From Kitagawia praeruptora (lineage: Eukaryota > Streptophyta > Magnoliopsida > Apiales > Apiaceae), in NCBI GenBank assembly GCA_037693485.1, contig CM075345.1:93578001-93642000 (forward strand): a stretch of 64,000 bases of DNA, written 5' to 3'. A program made the translations under genes and the position numbers. The notes under the pieces were generated by a model, which ran no database searches, was not told where the DNA came from, and worked only from the letters and a program-made list of their open reading frames with translations. Positions 11,135-23,936 of this stretch are shown in pieces (the first letter of the stretch is position 1; each line of letters starts with the position of its first letter).

Positions 11135-14100
11135 CTAGCCATATCCTTTTAGATTCATCTCTTGAGCTTTGGCTTGCAGATTCTCATTTTTCATCTTCTC
11201 TTCAGCTTCTTTGGCTTTCTTCTTTGCATTTTCCTCCATGGCAAGAATAATATCTTCCATTGCAGTGAGTTCTTCAATTAGAGGGGAGCCTGACAAATCC
11301 TTGAGTACTTCATTCAGCTGTTTCTCAGAATAGGAACTGATGTAGTCCATTCTAATCTTTACATTTCTACCATATTTCTTGTACTCAATGATGTAAGGAT
11401 TAAACTTGACTCTACACAGACCCATAGCTCTTAATTCATCAGCCTTAGTTTCCATTGCAGCCATCTCCTCCTCCATTTTCTTTAGAAGCTCTTCACTGTT
11501 CTTTCTCATTTCTACCTGGTGATCTCTTTTCATTTTGACAAAGTCAATTAACTCCAGCTTCCATATCCTTTCCACTCTGTCTTCAGAATCTAACATTGCA
11601 ATTATTCTTTCTATGTCATATAGCCTGCCCTAGTGCTGGCATGTTCCTTGTCTGAATTTCTTCTGTCTTCCATCAGTATATTTAATTTCAAGAAAATCAT
11701 CAACAATGGCAACATGATTCTTTGAGCCCATAGGAACTGCAGTTGGTCTTCATCATAGCTTTCATCCAGAGGTGGTAGGTTCAATCCTGGAATAATTATC
11801 AGTGCCTTTGACTTGGATAACTTCACCTTTCTTGTAGCATGCTTGAATTTAGTCCTTCTTATATGATTGCTAGGCAGAAACTTATTACCCTTGCTTGTAG
11901 ATCATTGTAGTATTCCATTAGCAGTTTGCTTTCTGAAACATACACATGGTTTCTTGACTTGAATCTCCTTCTCTTCTTGAGGTGGCAAAACAGTTGCAGA
12001 AGCCATTGAATCAGATTTTGGTAAGTCATTACTAACAGTATTCACCCTAGACTCAGAGTCTTGTGTTGTGGTGAGGTTACTGCTAGCAATGCCTAAGGCT
12101 TGCTGTTTTCCAATTTTCCTCTCATAGACTTTGCCTTGGTCATCATCATATTTCTTGTCATCCTTCTTCTTCTTGTTGTTTTCATCACCCTTATTACTCC
12201 TGTGATGTCTTCTCCTTCCATCACTTTTATCTTTATCCTTGTCTTGAGCACCATCCTTGCTTGGGTTGAACTTAGTAGACTCAGGTACAATGCCAGTTGC
12301 AATGTATGATCTGAGATAAGATATAGCTTCCAATTCTTCTGCTGTTCTTACACCCTTCTTCTTGTTCAGCTTCTCAATGATGGCAATAATGAGGGGTTTG
12401 TTCTGAGGGACTAGATGCTTAGGAATGATCGGCTGCTTGACATCATCAATTCTGGTTGCAGCTTGATAGATGAAGGTTCTAGGATTTGTGATTACTTCAG
12501 GTAGCCTTGAGGGTTGATCATTCCTTAAGTCATCAAAGAGACTCTTGTTATTTTCATTCCCTTTTTCAATCAGTCCAAGGAACACATCCACTTCTGAGTA
12601 CTTTAGGCTTTGTAGAGTGTTGAAAGTCAAATGCCATATTTTTTACTTAGATACCATCATTATCTCCTTAAACCATAAGTTGTTGAATTTCCTAGGAATA
12701 ACAGTGAGGTAGTCAATCTGCTCCTTCAACTCTCTCATATAGAACTGAGTATCACCAGCCTGTTCCCTTGTGGATTTCAGAAACTCCAAGAAGGCTGTAT
12801 CATGATAGACATTTGAATTAGCAACTTCTTGTGGCTTGGCCTCAGTAATGACTTCAGCTTCTACATGCTTGGCACTTTCAGATTTGAATGATGGAGGTTC
12901 ATCAACTGGAATGCTCCCTGCAACCACTGTGGTTGTGATAGATTGCTTCTGACCAGTAGGAGTAATGACATGCACAGTTGGTAGAGTGATAGTTGGTAGT
13001 GAGGTAGGAGGCTCATCAACTTTGGATTTTCCTTTGCCTGGCACATTAGGTATGGATTTTGAAGCCCTTTGGTGACCCTCCTTTATCTGTATGCCTATCT
13101 CCTTAGGTTTCTCCCCCTTTGGATTTGAATTCCTTATCCTTTTCTCCCCCTTAGGCTTGTTGTCAGGCACAGAGGCTTTAGAAGTGACCTTTGGGTTTGA
13201 AGATTCTTCAGGTAGAGGGAGACCCATATGCTTCATCATGGCAGCCAACATAGATTGCTGATGCAGAAGAACATTAGCTGTGGTGGTTGCTTGAGTGTCC
13301 AACTGATCATTGAGAAGTGCAACCTTGTCTGTAAGATGAGCATTAGACTTAGTGAGAGTAGCTACCTCCTTTTCAAGTGCATCTACCTTGCTGAACAATT
13401 CAGTAGATTTGAAGCCAGACAGGGATTGGTCTTTAAGTCTCTGTACTTCAAACCTAGACATGTCATGCACTGGAACTTCAGATACCAGCCTGTCTCCATA
13501 TAAATTCTTGAACATTGTCTTTAGCATGGCATTGGAGTCTGTGGTTTGATCAGATAGAGATTGAAATTTATGCCCCAGACTTGTGACAGTATCCTTTAGC
13601 AGTGCTAGCCCATGATCCATCTTGGTGCAGGTGGTGTTACAGTATTTGAGGTCTGTAAACACACTGTCCAACTGGGGGAATTTGGCATCAAAGGTCCTCT
13701 TGATTTCTTCCACTTTAGTGACTGTTTTATCACACTCCCTGCTAACCTCAGATTTGATTCCTTTTCCAAGATAGTGGGCAGCCTTGAGGAATCCCTTGTG
13801 TGAATCATTCATGGCCTCATACACTTCCCCAGGTGTCAGAGATTTGGCATTGGATCCTAGTGAAGTGATGTATTCCTCCCTGAGATATTGAAGTGCTTCA
13901 TCAAGAGTAATATCATATTTTCCTTGCAACTAGGCATCTATATTGCCATCTCTCTCAGCATCATCATCTATATTGGCATCTATTTTCCTATGGCATAGCA
14001 GAATGGCTTCATAGTCTAATTAGGGATGTTGGAGGTGACCAAGTTCTGAGTAATCTTGACAAACTCAGGAATCTGATCCACAACTAAGCTTTGAAGTGCT

Positions 14101-15883
14101 TCAACCGTCAATTGTGGTGGAACAGACCCTGATCCTGAAGCACTGTCATGTTGCACAGGCTTCAGCCATTGTGACAGAAAGTCAGAGCTAGAGCTAGGCA
14201 AGCTAGACTCCTCAGTTACAGATGCAACTTCTGTAACCGGATGGATTGACTCTACTACTGGTGTCTCCACAGAAGTGGGATGAGTTACACCAGCAGTTGA
14301 CACAGGCACAGAGTCTCTAGTAAAAACTAGTGGAACCTCTGTGTTTGTGATGGTGTCATTAGGAGATGCCCAAGCATGCATTCCCTCACCATCTAAATGT
14401 GGGTCCTGGGTGGTGAGCAAGGTGTCATGCACCAAGTCACTTGAATTCATTGGCTCATCAAAAGAAAAGAATTCTTGATGATCAATGCCTTGCTCCTCAA
14501 TTGCTTGAGTTGCAGGCTGCAAAGAAATTTGAGTGGTAGATTCTGGAAGAGAAGTGTCATTTAGATTAGAGTTTGGCAACTCCCCCTGAGAGATAGAGGG
14601 AGTTTTAATTGTGATGTGCTCTCCACTCAGTGTTGTGCCAGCCTTATCACTCCCATGTGCTAACTCTGTACAGGTAGGTGCATTGGGGAGGATGCTTGAT
14701 TCTATAGATGCACCCTGTTGAGAGGATACATCTAGTGAACTGTTTGCCCCTGATTTTTTAACTTCAGCCATTTGTGTGACTGAAGAGGTGGTTTTAGTTT
14801 TCTTCTTCTTTGGCCTGATTAGGGGTGACTCAGGTGCCTCACTTTTGAATTCTATAGCCAATGCTACTTCAGACAGAATGGTTAAAGGTGCAGAAGCAAC
14901 CTATTTTCTCTTCTTCTCCTTTTTACTAACATCACCCTTTTGAGAGGATGATGCAGTTGGCTCAGTGTTTGGTAGGGTGTTTGGTTGAGGTGGTTGGTTA
15001 GCAAACCCTGGGTTAGCACTGTGTTCTACTTGCTTGGGTCTAGCTAACTCAGATTTGGAGGTAAATGTTGGCATGTTGTGAGGGTAAGAATCAAATAACT
15101 TCTGCATATGGGAAGTAAAAAAGTTACAAGCCTTACATCCACATCATTCCTAGTATCCGAATTACCAAAAATGAGTTTGGTCATGGATCTAGGATAGCCT
15201 AATCTACTTTTATCTAAACCAGGTAAATCAGCCACATTTTTATCTAGATAATTAAGTACAGACTGAATAAACCTAGGAAAGAAGATATCATTACCTCTCT
15301 TGGTTGTGTTCTTACCAAGTTTTCCATAGAGTTCCTGCATTATGAGCTTTCCAACATCAATTTTCCTATCATAGGCAAGTGAGTAGCATATCTATTGAAC
15401 ATGAGCACTTAGTTGGTCGAAGCTGGATTTCCTTCCACTGAATACTTGCAGGAGAGTGGCAAACACATAGCTCCACTCTTTTCGCAGATGTGCCCGTTTT
15501 AGATTTCCAACCTTGATGGTGTTTGAGTACCTTATTAGTTCAAAGAATTCCACTAGTTGATCTTCTGTTACAAGGCCATCATACTCATTCTGGTGAAGAC
15601 CCAGGGCCTTGCTCATATCCTCAGAAGTGATGCTGAACTCTTTACCAAGTATCTTGCAGTTAATGATATAACCCAGACTGCCATCATCTAGAGCAACTGT
15701 TTCTATAATGGCAGTATTCCAAAATTGCTCCAGAATGTCTAGATACGGAGTTGGATTGGCCGTAAGTGCTTCGTTGATATAAGATTCAGACATCCATTTG
15801 ACGAAACACTTGTAGTTAGCATTTGGGGCTTCAACATCACTTGAGATAGCAATGAAGTTAGTGTTGAATTTCACAATTGCCAT
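11135..15883 (-). pseudogene. Element A, extra 3' ORF (env-like position), broken
   Basis: Seven or more open segments run from ATG 15883 to 11135 in changing frames. The main ones are 15883-15392, 15340-15044, 14861-14016, 13929-12643, 12630-11902 and 11596-11135. The N-terminal block starts MAIVKFNTNFIAISSDVEAP and contains LKRAHLRKEWSYVFATLLQ, which lines up with VKRPNLRKEWNFFF of element B's extra ORF, so both share the same ORF family. The middle is Ser/Pro/Glu-rich low complexity and the C-terminal part is coiled-coil and Lys/Glu-rich. This is the extra ORF found downstream of pol in SIRE/Maximus elements, called env-like by position. I see no convincing signal peptide or membrane anchor, so a true envelope role is not supported here. 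Confidence 0.75.
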
Positions 15884-16732
15884 TGATTTGGAGAGAAGGG
15901 AAAAGAGAATGAAGGTTGAAGAAAAAATTTGGCTTTTAGCAGTTAGGGTTTTCAGGGGTTTTGGGAGCTTTGATGCTTGAGAAATCGAATGAAATGAATC
16001 GAATAGATGTGAAATTGTATAAGTATGAAGTACTCGAATTGTCGATTAGATGTGTATGTTTTGTATCGACAAGTCAAGCATTCGAGAAGTAGAAAACAAC
16101 TATTCGATAAGTCAAGAAAGGCTTATTCGATAACTCAAGCAGGTTGAAAACTCACAGCTGGCAGCTATCTAACTTAGAATAAATTCTAAATTAGGTAAAA
16201 TATATTTTTATGAGTAATTCTGAATTTTGAATAAAAATCCAAAATCGGTTAAGATTCAACGAGAATTCAGCCTTTTCAAATGATTCGAGAACTTAAATAT
16301 AGTATTCGAGAACTCAGTCAATAGAGAACTAAAACACTATATTCGAGAAGTCAAGAATACCTCTATTCGATAACTCTAAAAGACTCTATTCGAGAACTCG
16401 AGAGTGCTCTAATGAGACTTGTTAGAGATGTCGAATAGTGAATCACTCGAGAAGTCTGACTTATCGAAATATACTCATCACTCACAAAAATTAATTTTCA
16501 CTATCTTTTAAAATTCACCAGCCATATTCATTTAAGAATATTCTAGCAAATTAAACAGTGATTTCCTCAAAATTTCATAGAAATTTCAAGTTGACAAAAT
16601 ATGATTTTTCAACATATGCAACAGATTTGAAATATTTATAAATCAAACTTCAGCCAACATTTACTCCAAAAATATTGAAAATTTAGATAAAGTAAGTGTT
16701 TACTGCTGCAACAATCTAGATGTTGTACTCAC
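15884..16732 (-). repeat. Element A pol-ORF3 spacer with reiterated attcgagaa/attcgataa words
   Basis: This is noncoding DNA between the pol stop and the extra ORF. About a dozen words of the form attcga(g/t)aa(g/c)tc lie between 15980 and 16460. They are mostly the reverse complement of the tctcgaat and atatcgaat words dominating the LTR. Confidence 0.7.
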
Positions 16733-19700
16733 TTAGCCAGAATCTGAAGAATTCAGCATTCCAATCTCACTAACCAACCTTGTGAAGGTGGCTTCATCTA
16801 ATGGCTTAGTGAATATATCAGCTAGTTGTTTATCTGAAGAAACATAATGCAACTCAATGGTTCCATTAGTTGCATGTTCTCTAATGAAATGATATCTGAT
16901 GTCAATGTGCTTTGTTCTAGAATGATTGACAGGATTGGCAACTATAGAGATTGCACTTGTGTTATCACACATGATTGGAATTCTTTCCAACACAAGTCCA
17001 TAATCTCTAAGTTGATTTCTAATCCAAAGCACTTGAGCACAGCAACTTCCAACAGCTATGTATTCAGCCTCAGCTGTAGAAGTTGACACAGATTGTTGTT
17101 TCTTGCTATACCAAGAGACTAACCTTTGTCCAAGAAACTGGCAGCTACCTGAGGTGCTTTTTCTATCCACTCTGCATCCAGCATAATCAGCATCAGAATA
17201 ACCAACCAGATTGAACCCTGTGTCCTTAGGATACCATAGACCCAAGTTTGGAGTGCCCTTCAGATATTTAAAGATCTTTTTTATAGCAATCAAATGTGAT
17301 TCTTTTGGATTTGATTGAAACCTTGCACACAAGCATGTAGCAAGCATGATGTCTGGCCTACTTGCAGTGAGATAGAGTAGAGAACCAACCATGCCTCTGT
17401 AGACTGAGATATCTACTTTCTTGCCTTTAGCATCTTCATCCAATTTAGTTGCAGTGGCCATGGGTGTCTTTGCAGGTGAGCAATCTTCCAAATCAAACTT
17501 CTTCAATAAATCCTTGATGTACTTTGTTTGACTGATAAAGATACCATCCTTCCTTTGATTAACTTGCAACCCAAGAAAGAATGTCAACTCTCCCATCATA
17601 CTCATCTCATATCTGCTCTGCATTAGCTTAGAGAACTTTTCACACAGCTTCTCATTAGTAGAACCAAATATTATATCATCCACATAGATCTGAACTAAGA
17701 TAATATCATCACCAAGTTTCTTGTAAAACAGTGTTTTGTCCAATGTGCCTCTAGTGAATTGATTTTCAAGAAGTAATTGAGATAAAGTATCATACCATGC
17801 CCTTGGAGCCTGCTTAAGTCCATACAGTGCCTTAACAGTCTGTAGACAAATTCTGGAAAGTGTGGATCCTCAAAGCCAGATGGTTGTTGCACATAAACTT
17901 CTTCTTCCAACTCTCCATTCAGAAATGCACTCTTGACATCCATTTGATAAAATTTAAAGTTTGCATGAGCAGCAAATGCCAAGAATATTCTGATGGCTTC
18001 CAATCTAGCAACAGGGGCAAATGTCTCATCATAATCAATGCCTTCCTGTTGAGAGTATCCTTTTGCAACCAACCTTGCTTTGTTTCTTACTATTACACCA
18101 TCTTCATCCATCTTATTTTTCAGAACCCATTTTGTTCCAACAATGGTTCTATTCTTTGGTGCAGGCACAAGTTCCCATACTTTGTTCCTTTCAAATTGAT
18201 TCATCTCCTCTTGCATGGCAATAATCCAATCTGGATCCAACAGTGCATCATCAAGTTTCTTAGGCTCAACCTGAGATAGGAAACAACCATAGAGACACTC
18301 ATTCTGAGTTGCTCTCCTAGTCCTTACTCCTGCATTAGGATCTCCAATGATTTGCTCTGCAGTGTGTGATCTATCCCATTTCCTTGAGTGCTCAGCCTGA
18401 TTTCTCATTCTTGATGTTGCTTCATCATCCAAAACATGATCATCCTGATTTCCTCCCCCTGTGAGGTTGCCACTACTCACAGGTGTGTTTTGGATGCTAG
18501 TTTCTCCACTGTTGATTGACACAAATTCTTCTCTTGTATTATTATTCACTTGAGTCTGTTGAACTTGAGTTTCAACTTCAGTTTCAGTCTCTTCATCAGA
18601 ATCATCTAGATTATCAAACTTCAATGGATCTTTATCTTCATCATTGGCTTCTTCTAGACCAGGTAGCTTGCTATCATCAAATGTCACACCTGTGCTTTCC
18701 ATAATTTTCTTTTGACTGATGACATAAACTTTGTATGCAATTCTTTCCATAGAATAGCCAAGAAAAATACCTTCAAATGCCTTTGCATCAAACTTACCAA
18801 CATATTCAGAATTATCCTTCAATACAAAGCATTTGCTTCCAAAAGTATGAACATACTTTAGAGTAGGCTTCTTTCCAGTCATCAAATTGTAAGGTGTCTT
18901 TCCAGTTTTTTTGTTGATGAGGGTTCTGTTCTAGATATAGCATGCAGTGCTCACAGCCTCAGCCCAAAAACATATAGGCATCTTTGCATCAAGTAACATT
19001 GTTCTAGCAGCCTCAATTAGAGTTCTATTCTTTCTCTCAACAACTCCATTTTGTTGTGGAGTCCTTGGAGCTGAGAATTGCTGAGAAATCCCATTCTCTT
19101 TGCAGAATGCTTCAAGCATGACATTTCTGAACTCTGTCCCATTATCACTTCTCAGTGCAATCACACTTGCATTGTTGGCCTTTGCTTCCTTGTCAACTTT
19201 CTTTATGTGCTCAATGATTACTTGTGGAGCCTCATCTTTTGATGCCAGAAATTCCACCCATGTATACCTTGTAAAGTCATCAACCATCACCAAGGCATAC
19301 TTCTTTCTTCCAAGTGATATAATATTGATAGGTCCAAATAAGTCCATATGAATGAGTTGTAGGGGCTTGGTTATTGATACTGTCTTTGACTTGTGGCTTG
19401 ATCTTTTCATTTTTCCCTTTTGACAAGCCTCACACACTCCTTCTTGACAGAACTCAAGTGTGGGCATGCCTCTCACTAACTCTCTTTTGACTAGAGAATT
19501 AATGGCTTTGAAGTTCAGGTGTGATAATTTCTTGTGCCACAGCCAACAATCTTCATTTGATGCTTTTGAGTAGAAGCAACAAATTTTGTCCTTGTTTGCA
19601 GAGTCCATATTGGCTACAAACAGGCTTCTTTTCCTTACTCCAGATAGAGCAAAGTCACCAGTCTTCTTGTGGGTGATCAAACATTCATCTTTGTCAAAAT

Positions 19701-20001
19701 CCACCTTGAATCCCCTATCAGTAAACTGACCAACACTTAGTAGATTATGCTTGAGTCCCTTGACCAGTGCTACATCTTCAATGATGACATTTCCAACTTT
19801 CAACTTGCCATATCACAATGTGTTACCCATGCTGTCATCTCCAAAAGAAACCATTGGGCCAGCTTTCTCCTCATGCTGTGATAGCAGGGCCATATCACTA
19901 GTCATATGATTTGAGCATCCACTGTCCAAAATCCACATGACCTTCTTTTCACTTTCTTTGCCCTGCAAACACAAAGGTATTACTTCTCCTTTGGTACCCA
20001 A
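16733..20001 (-). pseudogene. Element A pol: protease, integrase, RT, RNase H, broken
   Basis: In sense order the region contains the aspartic protease motif DSGCSNHM (about 19905-19928), the integrase zinc block (H...H...CEAC, about 19420-19545), catalytic integrase residues around MDLFGP, RSDNGTEF and VVERKN, and reverse transcriptase with DVKSAFLNGE and YVDDIIFGS. RNase H (YSDADYAG) and the C-terminal FTKPL follow. This PR-IN-RT-RH order is diagnostic of Ty1/copia. Lesions are TGA near 19813 where GGA is expected, TAG near 18929 where CAG (Gln) is expected, and a one-base frameshift near 17828 in the RT just before LYGLKQA. The segment 16733-17743 is otherwise open. A functional polyprotein cannot be made. 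Confidence 0.9.
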
Positions 20002-21038
20002 ACAAGTTTGGGTCCATGTGACTTAGAAACAGTTTTATCATAAACAACATGCTTATCAACTTTCTTGGTGTTAATCTTCTTGTCATTGTTAGAAGTCTTA
20101 GAGCCTGAGGCCTCAGACTTAGGTAACAAAGGTACCTTCCTAGCTTTAGGAGGACTTGAAGACTTTGACCTTGTGTAGTGTGTGTGAGAATTGTGACTGA
20201 TACAACAATCAATGAATTGCCTTCTCAAATTGAAACAACTAGTCATAACATTCATATTGCATGGCATACAGTCAAATTTATCACAAAATGGTGCATCTCT
20301 ATGTCTTAGAGGCACAGAGCAATCATAGAAAGGTTTGGGCACACTACCAACAGGTTTCTTGCATGCATGAGTTAGATGATTGGTACTGAAACAGTTCTGA
20401 CAAGTTTTCCTAGGGGCATTAGGCATATAGGCATAGTTATTATCTTTGTTAATCCCTAACTTGCCATTTATGTTCTGTTTCTTCTTAGTCACTTTCTTCT
20501 CAACTTCACTCTTTCCAGCTGAAACAAACTTAATAAATTTCTTAGGTCTTGACCTATTACCTACTGGCTCCTTGGCTTTTGACTTGACACTCTCACTCTT
20601 AGAGGATACTTGTTGTTCATTGGATTGTGCCTCATCCTCATCATTCAACATTTGCTTGATGAGTAAGGCATCCTCATCAATTTCAAATGTTGATTCTTTA
20701 AATATAGGAGTCTCTGTCTTTTTCAAAATGTGAGGCACTTCCCTATGAACAATTGTATCCTCTTCAATGACAGCATAGCCTTTTCTCTGTTTAAGAGTGC
20801 CATAATCAAGTCCAATAGCAGCCTTGGGATTAGCTTCAATTTTCTCACAGTAGGATTGCACTAGACCAGATGATTTTTTGAAAGTTTTCAGTTTGAATTC
20901 ATTTTCAGCTAATTCATCCCTAAGAGCCTTTTCAACCTGACTAGCACACAAAACCTTATTCGGCAGATATTCAACTTCTTTCTTAAGGTTTTTTACTTGC
21001 ATTGCAGTTAGCTCAAGTTCCTCATTCTTTTTGATTAA
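19980..21038 (-). pseudogene. Element A gag, C-terminal part (beyond element B)
   Basis: This continues the gag frame of 33594-35040 in phase once the 5-base TSD attaa is counted only once. It includes a Lys-rich region and a knuckle-like CQNCFSTNHLTHAC. The frame ends with VWVPKEK and a stop at 19980-19982, and pol continues in another frame from an overlapping open stretch. Bases 21034-21038 are one copy of the element B target duplication. Confidence 0.8.
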
Positions 21039-21618
21039 TGTTAAATATAATTGATGTGATTTAATGTCAGTGTTTAAGTGTTGCAGGGAAAAAGAGTTTA
21101 ACTTGTTAATGAAAGCAGTCGTAGCAGAGTTTAAGTATACGCTGACAGCTGGAAGCGCAAACGCTGACAGAAGGAAGCGCAAACACTGCTGGCTAGGAGA
21201 GCAACAGAGTTTGTTAAAGTCTGTCTACTGGAAGCGTCTACAAGTCAACAGAGATTGAAGATTAATTTAAGATAAATATGGAAGCAATATCTTTGAAGAT
21301 TGGATAGCTGTCAAAGAGATTGAGTTGACTTAGGAGACGTGTAGCAATCGAAATTAATATCAATTGTATAGCTTAATTATAGGAGAATCAATTAACAATT
21401 GTACGTAGCTGTATATCTTATAAATACAGTTAGGTTAACCCTAGAAGGGTATCCATCGTGAACGAATATCATTTATTGTAACCTAAGCAGCTCTCTATGA
21501 TATTTTACATCACTGAGAGAGGAATTATTAATTCCAAACAGTTTTGAGTACTAAAACGTGTGTTCTTGTTATTCTCTCATAATAGTACTTGATTATATAT
21601 TGTGTATTCGGCCTAACA
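21039..21618 (+). repeat. Element B, 5' LTR
   Basis: It starts TGTTAAATATAATTG and ends GGCCTAACA. A TATA-like cttataaatacag lies near 21416-21428. It is identical in length to the 3' copy and differs at five sites, all A here against G there. Confidence 0.95.
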
Positions 21619-21647
21619 AGTGGTATCTAACAAGTGGTATCAGAGCC
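21614..21647 (+). other. Element B PBS with a 14-bp tandem duplication at the LTR junction
   Basis: The 14 bases taacaagtggtatc occur twice in a row (21614-21627 and 21628-21641), and only the second copy continues into agagcc to give a full initiator-Met tRNA primer site. The first copy spans the LTR end. Confidence 0.9.
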
Positions 21648-21695
21648 AATTTGTTACTTTATTACAGTTTAAGATCCAAAACACAATAGTAATCA

Positions 21696-23926
21696 ATGGC
21701 AGAGATTCCTCCTCCATCAGGTTCTGAGAAAGCTCCTACTACTGTTAGTAGGTATGAGACAATTAGGGTTCCTATACTTAAGCCAGCAGAGTATGCAATC
21801 TGGAAGGTTAATATGACAATGTTTCTGGAGGCTACAGATCCAGAATATCTTGACAGAATTTATGAAGGCCTTCATAAACCTACGAAGTTAACTGCTGCTA
21901 TTGCTGGTGAGGAATCAAAAGTGATTCCAAAGGAAAAGAAAGATCTAACTGCTGAGGATCTTTCATCTATTGCTAAAGATGCAAAAGTAAGGCATTTACT
22001 TCACAGTGCTTTAGACAATGTTATGTCTAACAAAGTGATTAACTGCACGACTGCAAAAGAAATTTGGGATGCACTTGAGGTTAGGTGTCAAGGAACTGCT
22101 GCTATCAAGAAGAATAGAAGGAACATACTCACACAGGAGTATGGGCATTTTGAGGCAAAGTCTGAAGAAACCATGACAGAAACATTTGACAGATTCTGTA
22201 AACTGGTCAATGATCTATCATTGGTTAACAAAAATATGATCTAGAAGACTCGAATCTCAAGTTTCTTCTTTCTCTACCTGAAAAGTGGGATGTGAAAGCA
22301 ACCACTATAAGAGACAACTATGATCTTGCTGATACTGAGATTGATGAAATCTATGGTCTGCTCAAAACTCATGAGTTAGAAATGGAGTAGAGAAACAGGA
22401 GATCAAGCAAGAAATCAAAGTCTGTTGCTCTGAAAGTTGAAGAAAAATCTTCAAAGAGAGAGGCATCAAGGAAGAAGGCAAAAGGAAAAGCCTTGGTCAT
22501 TCATTCAGAAAGTGAGTCATCAAACACTGACGTTGACTCAAATACAGATGAATCATCTGATTCTGAAGATGATGAAGAGATGATGCAAATGGCTGCATTG
22601 ATGGTAAAGACCTTCAAGAAGATGGGATTCAAGAACTTCAAGAAGGGAAAGAGATTCTCCAAGAATTACTCAAAGTCTGACAGGAAAAATTTCAGCAAAT
22701 CTGAGGGAAAGGACTCTAAATCTGGGAAGAAAGATAAGTCTGAGATTCAATGCTACAAGTGTAAGGAGATGGGTCACTATGCTCCTGAGTGCAAGAATTG
22801 TAAAACTGAAAAGGCACTCTACACCAAAGGCAGAGACTAGGCAGACACCTCAGATTCAGATGAGGAGGTGAACTATGCACTCATGGCCTCTACTCAGAAT
22901 GAAGATTCTGAACTCAAGGTACCTCCAACTACCTATGCTTATAATACTGATAATATAACTGAATTGAGAATTTATCTTAAAGCATTACATATCAGTTATA
23001 GGGATCAGACTTTAGAGAATGAGAGAATCAAGAATGAGTGCTCTCAACTTAAAGAGAGAAACAAACTTGTTGAAGACAAACTTGAAAACATGCAAAAAAT
23101 TCAGAAAGAAAGAGATGATGCTGTTTTTATAGAACAGGAGTTGCTAGGTAAGTATAAGCAACTGGAATCTAAACTGGAGGATGCTAATCACATCATTAAA
23201 ACTTGGACTGATTCTGGAAAAGACACACATGAGGTTTTTCAAGCTGACACTGTTGGTTTAGGGTACTGTGAGGAAGATGAGCTTAGATTTCTAAATCATG
23301 TGAAAGTTAGGCAAACTCTTCCAACTAGAAAATTTGTTCATGGTACTGTTAAAACTGAACATGGAGCTGTTGAAAATGAGCCAGTAAAAACCTGTGCCAA
23401 ACAGGTTAACATTGGTTCAATGACAGATAAACAACTTAAGCAAAAGCTTAAAGAAATAAAATCTGTCAATAAACAGAAAATGCCTAGGAAAAACAGAAAT
23501 GGAAAGGTAGGCATTACATCAGGAAATAGGCCAATGCTTGCTACACTTGCACCTAAGAAAACTTGTCATAACTGTGGTAGTTCTAATCATCTTGCCATTT
23601 TTTGCAGGAAGAACAAAGACATTAATTCTTTACCCTCCAAAAGTGGAGTGAAAAAGAATAATGTCAAACCTAGACCACAAACTCTGTGCAAACATTGTGG
23701 AAGTACTTGGCACTCAATTTATACTTGCAAGAATTATCATGCTATTTATCATAATTACTATGAACTGAAACCTAATCTGAAATGGGTTAAAGTTAATTCT
23801 GCAGGTACTAAGACTGAAAATGTTAGTTTAAACTCTGATAATGAAAAATCCGCTGCAAAAACTAACAGATTCAATAAAGCAAAAGGATCCAAGCAAGTAT
23901 TGATTCTTAAATCTAACAATCAGTGA
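21696..23926 (+). pseudogene. Element B gag, broken
   Basis: The ORF opens at ATG 21696 (MAEIPPPSGSEKAP) with the copia gag (UBN2-like) core, including AKEIWDALEVRCQG. The frame changes near 22235 in a run of A. TAG codons then interrupt at 22388-22390 (where HELEMEQR is expected) and at 22838-22840 (where element A has Trp). Downstream are the knuckle CYKCKEMGHYAPEC and a second group CHNCGSSNHLAIFC plus CKHCGSTWHSIYTC. The frame ends at TGA 23924-23926, close to the protease frame. The long Lys/Ser-rich C-terminal region with several Cys-His groups is usual for SIRE-type gag. Confidence 0.88.
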
Positions 23927-23936
23927 TTGTTTGTGA

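Noticed and set aside
21064..21258. 64-codon frame present in both element B LTRs
   Set aside because: It is LTR sequence repeated by retrotransposition, with no protein evidence.
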